A stretch of DNA of 64,000 bases from positions 1 through 64,000 of the forward strand of contig NZ_FNNP01000007.1 of the NCBI RefSeq assembly GCF_900106805.1, read 5' to 3'. The position numbers were made by a program, and so were the translations under genes. The stretch's first letter is position 1; each line of letters opens with the position of its first letter. Positions 43,617 through 53,215 of the stretch are shown here, in pieces. The DNA comes from Ruegeria halocynthiae (GTDB lineage Bacteria; Pseudomonadota; Alphaproteobacteria; Rhodobacterales; Rhodobacteraceae). Below the pieces are notes generated by a model, which was not told where the DNA came from, did no database searches, and saw nothing but the letters and a program-made list of their open reading frames with translations.

Positions 43617-46600
43617 ATGGGGATCCGCTTTTTCTCGGACAAAAACCGACCCGTTCACATGGGATCGTATCCGCTGGAACGGTTGGCGCGGCAGGACCGG
43701 ATGCCCGATCTGATGCAGGTCAATCGGATGCGCGCGCTTAGCTTTCACCGGCCTGACCAGCCCGAAAGCATCGTTAATGCGATGGGTGAATTTCAGGCGA
43801 TGCTGGATGCGATCCGGGATGGGTTCGTGAATCCGGTTACCTCGGACATTCCCGCCGACCCAATTGACCGGGCCAACCACTTAAAGGCGTTTGGCTATTT
43901 CAACGACGCGTCGATGATGGGCTGCGGGCCGTTGCCTTCAGAAGCGATGTTGCCCGATCCTCGGCGAAACCCGGATATTGACCGCCTCGCGTACGCGCTG
44001 CGAACCCGCCAAACCAAGACCCTGGCCTCGGGTATAGATCTGATCATGGCCGATCTGAAAGAAAGCATGGAGGCCGCGCCCAGGCCCATCGACAACCATT
44101 GCCATGCGATTGTGTTTCTTTATGAGCTCAATCGCGATCCTGACTCATCGGAAACCGGGGCTGAATGGATTTCGGACGCGCAGGATCACCGTGCCTGTCT
44201 GCTAGCGACTGAAAATGCGGTCGTCATCGCCAACTACATCCGATTGCTGGGTTTTGACGCGCGGGCTCATTCGGCGATGTCGTCCGAGGTTGATTTGGGT
44301 AAGCTGGCCGTGGCGGCGGGGTTGGCTTCGATGGAAGCCGGCGAAGTCGTTGTGCCATGGTTGGGCAAACGCTTTGGCCTGGCTGCGGTTACGACCGAGA
44401 TGGAAATCAGTCACGATCGTCCGCTGTGCCCCATGGCAGAGCAACCTTGGTTCCGCACCCAGGGTCCCGCATGGTGGCTGGGTACAGGGTTTGCCAAAAA
44501 CGCCCTGAACCGCGATCCGTATGCCAAGCGTCGATATGTCGACGGTGCTCATGCGTTCGAAAATCTCAAACGAGTAGACGACCCGACCACCTATATCGAC
44601 GAGGACAATGTTGCCCGCGTTCCCAAACGCGCGGATATGTTCGCGCGTGCTCAATTCGGAGACATGGGGAAAAAACTGCAGGATGCAGCCAAGGGCGGCT
44701 ATTATGTCCGCAAGGCTGCACCCAGCTTTGCCCAACGCCGAGCACTGGGCGCGTTTGTTTTGCTGCAAGATGGGGGCAGCGCCGAGGTCGAACAACCAAC
44801 AGATGCCGAACGGAATGCGGCAAACATCAAGGCCGCGACCTATTTCCTTGGGGTCGACGCGGTGGGCCTCAGCCGGTGCCCGGAATGGAGCTGGTATTCT
44901 CACGATGCCACCGGAGAAGAGATCGTACCACCCCACGATCAGGCGATCAGCATGATCATCGATCAGGGTTATGAAACGATGGAGGGCGCCAGCGGGGATG
45001 ACTGGATCAGCGTGGCCCAATCCATGCGGGCTTATCTGCGGTTTTCGCTGCTGGGTGGCGTGATCGCGCAGCAAATTCGAAATCTTGGCTATAAAGCCAA
45101 GGCCCATACGGTGATGGATGGCGAAGTGCTGCAACCGCCGCTTCTGCTGCTGTCGGGATTGGGAGAGGTCAGCCGGATCGGTGAGGTCATCCTGAACCCT
45201 TATCTCGGCCCGCGTCTGAAATCAGGTGTCGTTACCACCGATATGCCGATGGTGCATGACAAACCCATCGATTTCGGTCTGCAGACCTTCTGTGAGTCTT
45301 GCAACAAATGCGCACGGGAGTGCCCGTCGGGCGCGATCACTGCCGGACCGAAGCTGATGTTCAATGGCTATGAGATATGGAAATCCGACAGCCAGAAATG
45401 TGCGACCTACCGGGTCACGACACCAGGCGGTGCCATGTGCGGGCGATGTATGAAAACTTGCCCCTGGAACCTTGAAGGTATCTTCAAGGAACGCCCGTTC
45501 CGATGGGCCGCGATGAACATACCTTCAGCCGCACCCGTGCTGGCGAAACTGGATGATATTGCTGGCAACGGCGGTCTAAACGACGCCAAGAAATGGTGGT
45601 GGGATATCGAGTTGGAGGCCGACGGTGCCTATCGCCCAACGCAACATCCCCTGAACCGGCGTGATCTGCAAAAGGACCTCGACCTGAAATATGAGGACCA
45701 GACGCTTGCAGTCTATCCGGCATACCTTGCCCCGCATCCGTGGCCCTATCCGTTTGTGATGGACCGCGAGGCCGGGATTGCAGCCTATGAGGCAATGTTG
45801 ACCGCAGATGAATACAAGGCCCGCAAAGAGGCGGGTGATATGTCGGCGATCCATCGCTATCAGATTGCCGGGGACGCTCCGGTGATGCGGGTTGAATTGA
45901 CCAAGGTCGACAAGATGACCGCGGATGTTACGAAGTATGAATTTTCGACCCTCAATGGTGCGCCGCTGCCTGAATGGACCGCTGGCGCGCATCTGGACGT
46001 GCTGGTCGCGCCCGAGTTTTTGCGGCAATACTCCATGTCCGGCGATCCATCTGATCGATCGGCCTATCAGATCGGAGTGCTGCGCGAAGATGAGGGGCGT
46101 GGCGGATCAGCCCTGTTGCATCGGATTTTCAACGAAGGCCGCAAGGTTTTTATTTCCAAACCCATCAATCATTTCGAACTGGATGAGAGCGCATCAAAAA
46201 CCTTCCTGATGGGCGGCGGCATCGGTATCACTCCGATGATCGCTTTCGCGCATCGATTGCACGCACTAGGTAAACCATTTGAGTTGCATTATTCCGCCAG
46301 CACGCGCGCCGGAGCAGGATATCTGGACGATCTGGCCGCGATGCCATGGGCAGATCATGTCCACTATCATTTTTCTGATGAAGGTACCCGCGCCGATCTG
46401 GATGTAATCCTTGGCGGATATCAAGAGGGTTGGCATGCCTATACCTGCGGCCCGGATCGTTTCATGGATGGTGTCATGCAAGCCGCCAAAGCGCAGGGGT
46501 TCCCGGAAGAAGCGCGGCATCTGGAGTATTTCTCAGTCCCTGAAAAACCGGAATACGAGAACCACGACTTCACTCTTAAATTGGCGAAATCGGGTCGGGA

Positions 46601-46829
46601 ACTGAGTGTACCTGCTGACAAGGATGCGGCTGAGGTCCTGAATGAAGCGGGGATTCACGTCGATGTGAAATGTGCAGATGGCATCTGTGGTGTCTGCAAA
46701 TGCGGAGTGATTTCGGGTGAAATCGAACATCGTGACTTTGTGCTTTCGAACAAACAGCGAGAAGGGGCGATCATCCTCTGCCAAAGCCGTGCGGCGGAAA
46801 AAGACGGTGTGATCGAAATCGATCTCTGA
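43617..46829 (+). CDS. rdhA: self-sufficient (aerobic-type) reductive dehalogenase
   Basis: A 1070-aa cytoplasmic fusion. Residues about 1-550 are a RdhA cobamide-binding domain. Then come two [4Fe-4S] motifs, Cys559/562/565/569 (CESCNKCARECP) and Cys595/608/611/615 (with CGRCMKTCPW); an FNR-type flavin/NAD(P)H reductase at about 750-975 (LRQYSMSG near 802, GGGIGITP at 866-873, YTCGPDRFMDGV); and a plant-type [2Fe-2S] domain with Cys1019/1024/1027/1055. This is the layout of catabolic dehalogenases such as BhbA and the NpRdhA group, which remove halogen from hydroxylated aromatics with NAD(P)H electrons. There is no Tat signal and no RdhB anchor, so it is not respiratory. An AGGAGG site precedes the ATG. 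A LysR gene is divergent. Confidence 0.92.
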   Translation: MGIRFFSDKNRPVHMGSYPLERLARQDRMPDLMQVNRMRALSFHRPDQPESIVNAMGEFQAMLDAIRDGFVNPVTSDIPADPIDRANHLKAFGYFNDASMMGCGPLPSEAMLPDPRRNPDIDRLAYALRTRQTKTLASGIDLIMADLKESMEAAPRPIDNHCHAIVFLYELNRDPDSSETGAEWISDAQDHRACLLATENAVVIANYIRLLGFDARAHSAMSSEVDLGKLAVAAGLASMEAGEVVVPWLGKRFGLAAVTTEMEISHDRPLCPMAEQPWFRTQGPAWWLGTGFAKNALNRDPYAKRRYVDGAHAFENLKRVDDPTTYIDEDNVARVPKRADMFARAQFGDMGKKLQDAAKGGYYVRKAAPSFAQRRALGAFVLLQDGGSAEVEQPTDAERNAANIKAATYFLGVDAVGLSRCPEWSWYSHDATGEEIVPPHDQAISMIIDQGYETMEGASGDDWISVAQSMRAYLRFSLLGGVIAQQIRNLGYKAKAHTVMDGEVLQPPLLLLSGLGEVSRIGEVILNPYLGPRLKSGVVTTDMPMVHDKPIDFGLQTFCESCNKCARECPSGAITAGPKLMFNGYEIWKSDSQKCATYRVTTPGGAMCGRCMKTCPWNLEGIFKERPFRWAAMNIPSAAPVLAKLDDIAGNGGLNDAKKWWWDIELEADGAYRPTQHPLNRRDLQKDLDLKYEDQTLAVYPAYLAPHPWPYPFVMDREAGIAAYEAMLTADEYKARKEAGDMSAIHRYQIAGDAPVMRVELTKVDKMTADVTKYEFSTLNGAPLPEWTAGAHLDVLVAPEFLRQYSMSGDPSDRSAYQIGVLREDEGRGGSALLHRIFNEGRKVFISKPINHFELDESASKTFLMGGGIGITPMIAFAHRLHALGKPFELHYSASTRAGAGYLDDLAAMPWADHVHYHFSDEGTRADLDVILGGYQEGWHAYTCGPDRFMDGVMQAAKAQGFPEEARHLEYFSVPEKPEYENHDFTLKLAKSGRELSVPADKDAAEVLNEAGIHVDVKCADGICGVCKCGVISGEIEHRDFVLSNKQREGAIILCQSRAAEKDGVIEIDL

Positions 46830-46945
46830 ACCCAAATTGTTTGGATTAAAAATAGGTCGCGCTTGCCATGGACGAACAGGGGTTGCTGCACTAACGTCCC
46901 TCGCAAAACCCAGTGAACCCTGATTAACAGGTGCGAGGTACTTAC

Positions 46946-47812
46946 ATGGACTATCACAGCCCCGCCAGTTTTGCCGAAGCATCGGCGCTGGCAATTAATG
47001 CAACGGGCATTACGCGGTTTCTGGCAGGTGGCACCGATGTTCTGGTGCAACTGCGCTCGGAACTGGTAACGCCTGACACGCTGATCGATATCAAGAAAAT
47101 CAACGGCGTACACGACATCACCCGCAATTCAGACGGCAGTTGGACATTGGGCGTTGCCGCGACCGGCGCAGAGATGAGCGATCACCCTGAGCTTGGCCTT
47201 GACTGGCCCGGCGTGGTCGAAGCGATGGACCTGATTGGATCGACACAGGTGCAGGGGCGCGCAACTTTGACCGGCAACCTTTGTAATGGCTCTCCGGCGG
47301 CTGATTCCGTACCCGCCATGGTGGCGGCCGGTGTGACGGTCACGATCACCGGCCCTGAGGGTGTTCGAGACATGGCGGTTGAAGACATCCCGACCGGCCC
47401 TGGCAAAACCGCGCTGGCCAAAGGTGAGGTGATCTCAGCGATCAACATCCCTGCGCGTGGTGAAAACGGTGGGGATGCCTATCTGCGGTTCATCCCGCGC
47501 ACCGAAATGGACATTGCCGTGGTTGGCGTAGGAGTAAACCTGCGCTTGGACGGCGACACCATCACCGAGGCGCGCGTATCGCTGGGGGCTGTTGCTCCGA
47601 CTGTTCTGCTGGTCGATGATGCGGCCCGCGCAATCATCGGCACCACGCTGGATGACGCCGCGCTAGATGCCCTAGCCGCCGCCGCGTCGGGCGCGTGCAA
47701 CCCGATTGATGACAAACGCGGCACCATCGCGTTTCGGACCGAAGTCGCGGGCGTTCTTGCCAAGCGCACCGCCAAGATCGCCTATGCCCGCGCCAAGGGA
47801 GAACAAGCATGA
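46946..47812 (+). CDS. molybdenum hydroxylase FAD subunit (CoxM-like)
   Basis: A 288-aa medium subunit that passes electrons from the [2Fe-2S] subunit to FAD. It has both FAD motifs of the family, LAGGTDVLVQLRSEL and the GRATLTGNLCNGSPAADSVPAM stretch. The ATG at 46946 follows GAGG at 7 nt; a start 5 codons upstream is less likely. The gene is the first of a medium-small-large set typical of bacterial xanthine dehydrogenase-family hydroxylases, with a 4-nt overlap to the small subunit. It is 116 nt after the dehalogenase gene on the same strand. Confidence 0.92.
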   Translation: MDYHSPASFAEASALAINATGITRFLAGGTDVLVQLRSELVTPDTLIDIKKINGVHDITRNSDGSWTLGVAATGAEMSDHPELGLDWPGVVEAMDLIGSTQVQGRATLTGNLCNGSPAADSVPAMVAAGVTVTITGPEGVRDMAVEDIPTGPGKTALAKGEVISAINIPARGENGGDAYLRFIPRTEMDIAVVGVGVNLRLDGDTITEARVSLGAVAPTVLLVDDAARAIIGTTLDDAALDALAAAASGACNPIDDKRGTIAFRTEVAGVLAKRTAKIAYARAKGEQA

Positions 47813-48288
47813 GCAAGCTCCACGTCACGACCACCGTCAACGGCGATGAGGTCGAATATCTCTGCGATCCGCGTGAAACCCTGCTGGATTGTTTGCGCGA
47901 CAAATTGAATCTGACCGGGGCGAAAGAGGGCTGCGGTACCGGAGATTGCGGCGCCTGTTCTGTCACCGTAGATGGGCGGCTGGTCTGCTCATGTCTGATG
48001 CTGGGCGTCGAGGCCGAGGGCAAGCAGATCGAAACCGTCGAAGGGATTGCCGATGGCGACGTTCTGCATCCGCTGCAGAAGAAATTCATCGAGTATGCTG
48101 CCCTGCAATGCGGGATCTGCACGCCGGGTATTTTGGTTGCGGCCAAATCCTTGTTGGAAAAGAACCCCGATCCGACCGAGGAAGAGGCACGCTATTGGTT
48201 GGCAGGCAACCTGTGTCGCTGCACCGGGTATGACAAGATCATTCGCGCCGTGATGGATACGGCTGCTGAACTGCGGGAGGCTTCGTAA
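47809..48288 (+). CDS. molybdenum hydroxylase [2Fe-2S] subunit (CoxS-like)
   Basis: A 159-aa small subunit with two [2Fe-2S] clusters: an N-terminal plant-type domain (GCGTGDCGACSVTVDG and LVCSC) and a C-terminal four-helix domain (LQCGICTPGILVAA and NLCRCTGYDKI). It relays electrons from the molybdenum centre to the FAD subunit. It overlaps the genes on both sides by 4 and 1 nt. Confidence 0.95.
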   Translation: MSKLHVTTTVNGDEVEYLCDPRETLLDCLRDKLNLTGAKEGCGTGDCGACSVTVDGRLVCSCLMLGVEAEGKQIETVEGIADGDVLHPLQKKFIEYAALQCGICTPGILVAAKSLLEKNPDPTEEEARYWLAGNLCRCTGYDKIIRAVMDTAAELREAS

Positions 48289-50540
48289 TGGCACTCGACG
48301 ATCAAAAATCCATCTTCACTTTTGTAGGCACCCGACCAGATCGTCCGGATGGGTTGGATAAGGTCACGGGTCGCGCCAGGTTTGGTGCGGATGCTCATGC
48401 ACCGGGGATGTTGCATGGTGCGATTTTGCGTTCTCCCCATGCTCATGCGCGCATCGTGAAAATCGACGCCTCGAAGGCCGAGGCATTGAAGGACGTCAAG
48501 GCCGTGGTCACGCGTGCCGATTTCGCCGAAGTCCCGTTTGAACCCGGTCTGGAAGGTGAATTCTGGAACGTGCTGGAAAACGTCATGGCAGGTGAAAAGA
48601 CGCTTTATGACGGGCACGCCGTTGCAGCCGTGGCCGCAACCTCAGCGCTGGCGGCGCGCGATGCGCTGAAGCTGATCGAGGTAGAATACGAAGTCTTGCC
48701 TCATGTCACCGATGTGGACAAGGCCATGGAAGCTGATGCGCCTGTCATCCGGGAAGGCGCCGCAGACTATTCAGTTCCCGAAGGAATGCACCCAAACGTC
48801 GTGCGCTATCACGAAAGCGGCCATGGCGATGTCGAGGCAGGCTTTGCCGAGGCTGATCTGGTTGTCGAAGACAGCTTTGTTACCGAGGCGACCCATCAGG
48901 GCTATATTGAACCCCATGCCTGTTTGGGTTCGCTGGGCACTGATGGCAAGGGTGAACTGTGGTGCACAACCCAAGGCCATTGGATCGCGCAGAAAACCTG
49001 TGCGGCACTACTGGGAATCGAAACCTCGCAACTACGCGTCACCGCATCCGAGATTGGTGGCGGGTTCGGCGGCAAGACCACAGTCTTTATCGAGCCGGTC
49101 GCACTGGCGTTGAGCCGCAAGGCCAATCGCCCGGTCAAATTGGTGATGAACCGGTCCGAGGTTTTTCGCGCCACCGGCCCAACCTCGTCCGCGTCGATGG
49201 ATATCAAGATTGGTATGAAAAAGGATGGCACGATCACTGCCGCCGAAGGGACATTCCGCCTGCAGGGCGGTGCGTTCCCCGGTGCACCCGGTGACATGAC
49301 CGCCATGTGTGCTTTTGCGCCTTACAACCTGACCAATGTGCGGCAGGTGGGCTACGATGTGATGGCCAACCGGCCAAAGCAGGCGGCCTATCGCGCACCG
49401 GGTGCGCCGATGGGGGCGTTTGCAGTTGAATCCGTGCTGGATGAGCTGTGCAACCAACTGGGTCTTGATCCCGTCGACATGCGCCTTAAGAACGCAGCAG
49501 CTGAAGGCTCAAAGGCCAGCTATGGCCCAACCTATGAACGCATCGGTCTGGTTGAAACGCTGGAAGCGGCCAAGGCGCATCCGCATTATTCCGCTCCGCT
49601 GAAACCGGGGCAGGGGCGCGGGATTTCCTGTGGCTTCTGGTTCAACCATGGGGGCGAGACCTCTGTTTCGCTGGCCCTGTCCGAGGATGGCTCGGCGCAA
49701 GTGATGGTCGGCACGCCGGATATCGGCGGCTCGCGTGCGTCGATGGCGCTGATGGCGGCCGAGATCCTGGGAATTCCATATGAGAACATACGGGTGACCA
49801 TCGCAGACACTGCTTCGCTGGGCTATAACGACGTCTCGCACGGCAGCCGGGTGACTTATGCCAGCGGCCTTGCCACGATCAAGGCGGCGAAACATGCGGT
49901 CGAGAAGCTGTGCGAACGGGCGGCTGCAAAATGGGGCATCCCGGTCGATGCGGTGAAATGGGAAAACGGTTGCGCGGTGCCGTCGGGCCCGAACGCGGGC
50001 GACTTCGACCCCTTGCCATTGGCTGACATTACCGCCGATATGGGCGCGACGGGTGGGCCGATCTCGGGCCATTTCGAAGCGACACCCGAGGGCGCGGGCG
50101 TATCCTTTGGCACCCATATCGTCGATGCCGAGGTGGACCCGGAAACCGGCAAGACCAGTGTTACCCGCTATACGGTCATTCAGGACGCTGGCAAGGCGAT
50201 CCACCCGACCTATGTGGAGGGTCAGTATCAGGGCGGTGCCGCGCAGGGTATCGGCTGGGCGCTGAATGAGGAATACATCTATGGTGAGGATGGTCGATTG
50301 CAGAACTCGATCTTCCTTGACTACCGCATCCCAGTCGCGAGCGACTTGCCCATGATCGACACAGTGATTGTCGAAGTGCCCAACCCTGGTCACCCGTTTG
50401 GCGTGCGTGGCGTGGGCGAGACTGGCATCGTGCCGCCCCTCGCGGCCATCGCCAACGCGGTTTCCAATGCGGCCGGTGTGCGGATGCGGCAATTGCCGAT
50501 GTCACCTCCGCGCATTCTGGCGGCGCTCAAGGACAAATGA
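48288..50540 (+). CDS. molybdenum hydroxylase catalytic subunit (xanthine dehydrogenase family)
   Basis: A 750-aa molybdopterin-cytosine-dinucleotide-type large subunit. The catalytic base is Glu711 in GVRGVGETGIVPP, and the cofactor-binding GGGFGGK is present. The active-site loop reads AYRAPGAP (Tyr368-Arg369) instead of the CO dehydrogenase AYRCSFR, so it is not a CO dehydrogenase; relatives hydroxylate N-heteroaromatics, aldehydes or aromatic CoA esters. Context beside an aldehyde dehydrogenase, an imine reductase and a BCCT transporter favours an N-heterocycle (inference). It overlaps the downstream MoaD-like gene by 4 nt. Confidence 0.92.
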   Translation: MALDDQKSIFTFVGTRPDRPDGLDKVTGRARFGADAHAPGMLHGAILRSPHAHARIVKIDASKAEALKDVKAVVTRADFAEVPFEPGLEGEFWNVLENVMAGEKTLYDGHAVAAVAATSALAARDALKLIEVEYEVLPHVTDVDKAMEADAPVIREGAADYSVPEGMHPNVVRYHESGHGDVEAGFAEADLVVEDSFVTEATHQGYIEPHACLGSLGTDGKGELWCTTQGHWIAQKTCAALLGIETSQLRVTASEIGGGFGGKTTVFIEPVALALSRKANRPVKLVMNRSEVFRATGPTSSASMDIKIGMKKDGTITAAEGTFRLQGGAFPGAPGDMTAMCAFAPYNLTNVRQVGYDVMANRPKQAAYRAPGAPMGAFAVESVLDELCNQLGLDPVDMRLKNAAAEGSKASYGPTYERIGLVETLEAAKAHPHYSAPLKPGQGRGISCGFWFNHGGETSVSLALSEDGSAQVMVGTPDIGGSRASMALMAAEILGIPYENIRVTIADTASLGYNDVSHGSRVTYASGLATIKAAKHAVEKLCERAAAKWGIPVDAVKWENGCAVPSGPNAGDFDPLPLADITADMGATGGPISGHFEATPEGAGVSFGTHIVDAEVDPETGKTSVTRYTVIQDAGKAIHPTYVEGQYQGGAAQGIGWALNEEYIYGEDGRLQNSIFLDYRIPVASDLPMIDTVIVEVPNPGHPFGVRGVGETGIVPPLAAIANAVSNAAGVRMRQLPMSPPRILAALKDK

Positions 50541-50782
50541 TCGAGGTTCACCTCTGGTCCAGCCTCCGGTCTTTGACCGGAGGTCAGCAGGTGGTCGAAG
50601 TTGAGGCCGCTACCACCGGAGAGCTGCTGAAGGAACTGGTGCGTCTGCATCCCGGGTTGCAGGCCCCGATCGACGCGGGCGTATCGGTCGCTGTTGACGG
50701 GCGCATCATCGCAACCGGGCTATCCGAGCCGATCCCCGAAGACGCCGAGGTTTATCTGATGCAGCGCCTTAGGGGCGGTTGA
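50537..50782 (+). CDS. MoaD/ThiS-family sulfur carrier
   Basis: An 81-aa ubiquitin-fold protein with the C-terminal Gly-Gly that is thiocarboxylated in sulfur carriers (RLRGG) and the hydrophobic pattern IEVHLWSSLRSLTGG. MoaD gives sulfur to the dithiolene of molybdopterin. Its ATGA overlap with the hydroxylase large-subunit gene suggests a dedicated cofactor-supply protein for this enzyme, though it may act in general cofactor synthesis. Confidence 0.85.
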   Translation: MIEVHLWSSLRSLTGGQQVVEVEAATTGELLKELVRLHPGLQAPIDAGVSVAVDGRIIATGLSEPIPEDAEVYLMQRLRGG

Positions 50783-50799
50783 GAGCCCAAGGACCGCCC

Positions 50800-51672
50800 T
50801 TAAGCAAAGTCACATGACAAGATGAATGCACTGCACTGATCGGTCAGGTCCTGAAACCGTGATCGTTCGCGGATGTACAGATATACCTGTCGTTTATCGT
50901 GCAGGTCCGAAATCGGGCGGAAGCTGACTGCTTCGGGCAGATATCCGGCAACAGTCTGTGGCAGAACGGTGATCCATTCGCCTGTTCGAACCATTGTGAT
51001 CAGCGAATGGGTATTGTGAATGGTGATCTCGGCGTTTTCGATGGCCGGCAGGAAGGCAGGCGCCTGTATAAGATCGCAAAGAGCATTACGAACAAATGGT
51101 GCGGTCAGGATGTCCGCAATTGTCAGCGGTTCCGATCTTGTAATAAGCGGGTGATCCGAGGCTGCAACTAGACCAAAGGAATCCTGAAACATCGGAATGG
51201 TCCTGACCCCGTTCAGAGGATGATACCCTGATGCAATACCAATATCGGCCTGGTCTTCGGCTATGCTATCCAACACCTGCTGAGTGTGCGTATCGCGCAG
51301 TTCGATCTTCACCCCGGGAAATTCGCGCATCATGTAGTCCAGTAACGGTGGAAAGATCAACGCGCCAACCGAAGGAACGGATACGATCCGGATAAGCCCC
51401 CGTTCGGCCTGAGCCGCGGCTTCGATGTTCTGGACGGCCTGATCAAACTGCCGAACCTGCCTCAGTGCCAGATCAAATACGCCTTCACCTAATGGCGAAA
51501 GCTGGTTTTTCCGTTCGCCTTCGAACAGCTTCTTGCCCAGATGCTCTTCTAGCTGTTTCAACGTCATTGAGACGGCTGATTGCGTGCGGCCAAGGCGGTC
51601 TGCGGCCTCAACCAGATTGCCGGTCTGCGCGACGGTGCAAAAACAGCGCAACATTTCGATTTTAATGGCCAC
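50800..51672 (-). CDS. LysR-family regulator of the betaine-type catabolic cluster
   Basis: A 290-aa regulator (winged helix MLRCFCTVAQTGNLVEAADRLGRTQSAVSMTLKQLEEHLGKKLFEG, effector domain about residues 90-290). It is divergent from the aldehyde dehydrogenase operon across 100 nt and converges on the molybdenum hydroxylase operon, so it is placed to control one or both. The gap contains CTT-N11-AAG near 51683, a weak LysR box. Confidence 0.9.
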   Translation of the reverse strand: MAIKIEMLRCFCTVAQTGNLVEAADRLGRTQSAVSMTLKQLEEHLGKKLFEGERKNQLSPLGEGVFDLALRQVRQFDQAVQNIEAAAQAERGLIRIVSVPSVGALIFPPLLDYMMREFPGVKIELRDTHTQQVLDSIAEDQADIGIASGYHPLNGVRTIPMFQDSFGLVAASDHPLITRSEPLTIADILTAPFVRNALCDLIQAPAFLPAIENAEITIHNTHSLITMVRTGEWITVLPQTVAGYLPEAVSFRPISDLHDKRQVYLYIRERSRFQDLTDQCSAFILSCDFA

Positions 51673-51772
51673 GCTTCAGCTTCCTTGAAGTTTGCTTAAG
51701 TTATTTGAGTTTGACTGATGCGCCCTCAAAAATCCATCCTGTGACAAACGAATTCTGACTCTGGGGCGCATT

Positions 51773-53215
51773 GTGACAAAACTGAACCTGATCGCTGGCG
51801 AATGGCTGGCAGGCGAAAGCGAAATTGAAAACCGCAACCCTTCTGATCTGAGCGATCTGGTTGGTATGTTCGCGCAAGCCAGCGCTGACCAGCTTGAGGC
51901 GACGCTGGATCAGGCGCGCGTGGCGCAAGCCGAATGGGCCGCCTATGGGCTGGAGCGCAAGCAGGCCGTTCTGAATGCGATCGGCAATGAATTGATGGCC
52001 CGCGCCGAAGAGCTGGGCACGCTGCTGGCCCGGGAAGAGGGCAAACCGCGGGCCGAAGGCAAGGGTGAGGTCTATCGCGCGGGACAGTTCTTTACCTACT
52101 ATGCCGCTGAATGCCTGCGTCAGATCGGTGAGAACGCCGATTCCGTGCGCCCGGATATCGAGGTGGATGTACGCCGCGAGGCCGTTGGCGTTGTTGCGAT
52201 CATCAGCCCATGGAACTTCCCCACCGCGACCGCATCATGGAAAATCGCTCCGGCGCTGTGCTATGGCAACGCGGTTGTGTGGAAACCGGCCAACATAACC
52301 CCCGCTTCGGCAGCGGCCTTGGCCGAAATCATCGAGCGTCAGGACATCCCGAAGGGCCTGTTCAGCCTTGTGATGGGGTCTGGTCGTTCGATCGGCCAAC
52401 GGCTGGTCGAAAGCCCCAAGGTCAATGCGATCTCCTTCACCGGTTCGGTGCCGGTGGGCAAAGGCATTGCCTCTGCTGCCATTCAGAATCTGACCAAGGT
52501 GCAGATGGAAATGGGGTCGAAAAACGCACTGGCAGTGATGGACGATGCTGATCTGGATCTGGCAGTAACGCTGGCCTTGGGTGGCGCGTTTGGCGGAACC
52601 GGACAGAAATGCACTGCCTCGTCCCGGCTGGTGGTTCACGCGGGCATTCACGATGCCTTTGTCGAAAAACTGGTAGCAGGCACGCAGGCGATGAAAGTTG
52701 GCCATGCGCTGGAAGACGGGGTTCAGATGGGCCCTGTCGTCAGCCAGCAGCAGCTGAACGAAAATCTTGCCTATGTTGATCTGGGCAAATCCGAAGGCGC
52801 GGAACTGGCCTGTGGTGGTCTGCGCCTTGAGATGCCGCATGAGGGCTTCTACATGTCGCCGGGCGTTTTCCTGAACACCAACAATGACATGCGCATCAAC
52901 CGCGAAGAGATGTTTGCCCCCCTGACCAGCGTCATCAAGGTCGGCAGCTATGACGAGGCGCTGAGCGTGGTCAATGACACCAACTTTGGCCTGACGTCGG
53001 GTATCGTGACCAAGTCACTGGCCCGTGCCACGCATTTCCGCCGCAATGCCCGCACCGGTGTTGTGACCGTCAACCTGCCCACCGCAGGTACGGATTACCA
53101 TGTGCCCTTCGGCGGGCGCGGTGACAGTTCGTATGGTCCGCGTGAGCAGGGCAAGGCAGCAGCCGAGTTCTACACCACGGTCAAGACGGCTTATATCAGT
53201 GCAGGCCCTGTCTGA
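51773..53215 (+). CDS. aldehyde dehydrogenase (alpha-ketoglutarate-semialdehyde type)
   Basis: A 480-aa NAD(P)+-dependent dehydrogenase. The catalytic Cys is in GGTGQKCTASSR, the general base Glu in MEMGSKNA and the cofactor-site Asn in ISPWNFP. The YHVPFGGRGDSSYGPREQG end resembles enzymes acting on alpha-ketoglutarate or related dicarboxylic semialdehydes. It starts with GTG after GGGGCG. It overlaps the M19 gene by one base and opens a six-gene operon ending with a BCCT transporter, so it probably oxidises a ring-opening aldehyde (inference). Confidence 0.92.
   Translation: MTKLNLIAGEWLAGESEIENRNPSDLSDLVGMFAQASADQLEATLDQARVAQAEWAAYGLERKQAVLNAIGNELMARAEELGTLLAREEGKPRAEGKGEVYRAGQFFTYYAAECLRQIGENADSVRPDIEVDVRREAVGVVAIISPWNFPTATASWKIAPALCYGNAVVWKPANITPASAAALAEIIERQDIPKGLFSLVMGSGRSIGQRLVESPKVNAISFTGSVPVGKGIASAAIQNLTKVQMEMGSKNALAVMDDADLDLAVTLALGGAFGGTGQKCTASSRLVVHAGIHDAFVEKLVAGTQAMKVGHALEDGVQMGPVVSQQQLNENLAYVDLGKSEGAELACGGLRLEMPHEGFYMSPGVFLNTNNDMRINREEMFAPLTSVIKVGSYDEALSVVNDTNFGLTSGIVTKSLARATHFRRNARTGVVTVNLPTAGTDYHVPFGGRGDSSYGPREQGKAAAEFYTTVKTAYISAGPV

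Noticed and set aside
43617..46829. Respiratory (membrane-bound) reductive dehalogenase
   Set aside because: No twin-arginine signal, no RdhB anchor gene, and a fused NAD(P)H reductase; the catabolic type fits.
46946..50540. Aerobic carbon monoxide dehydrogenase
   Set aside because: The AYRCSFR active-site loop and cox accessory genes are absent.
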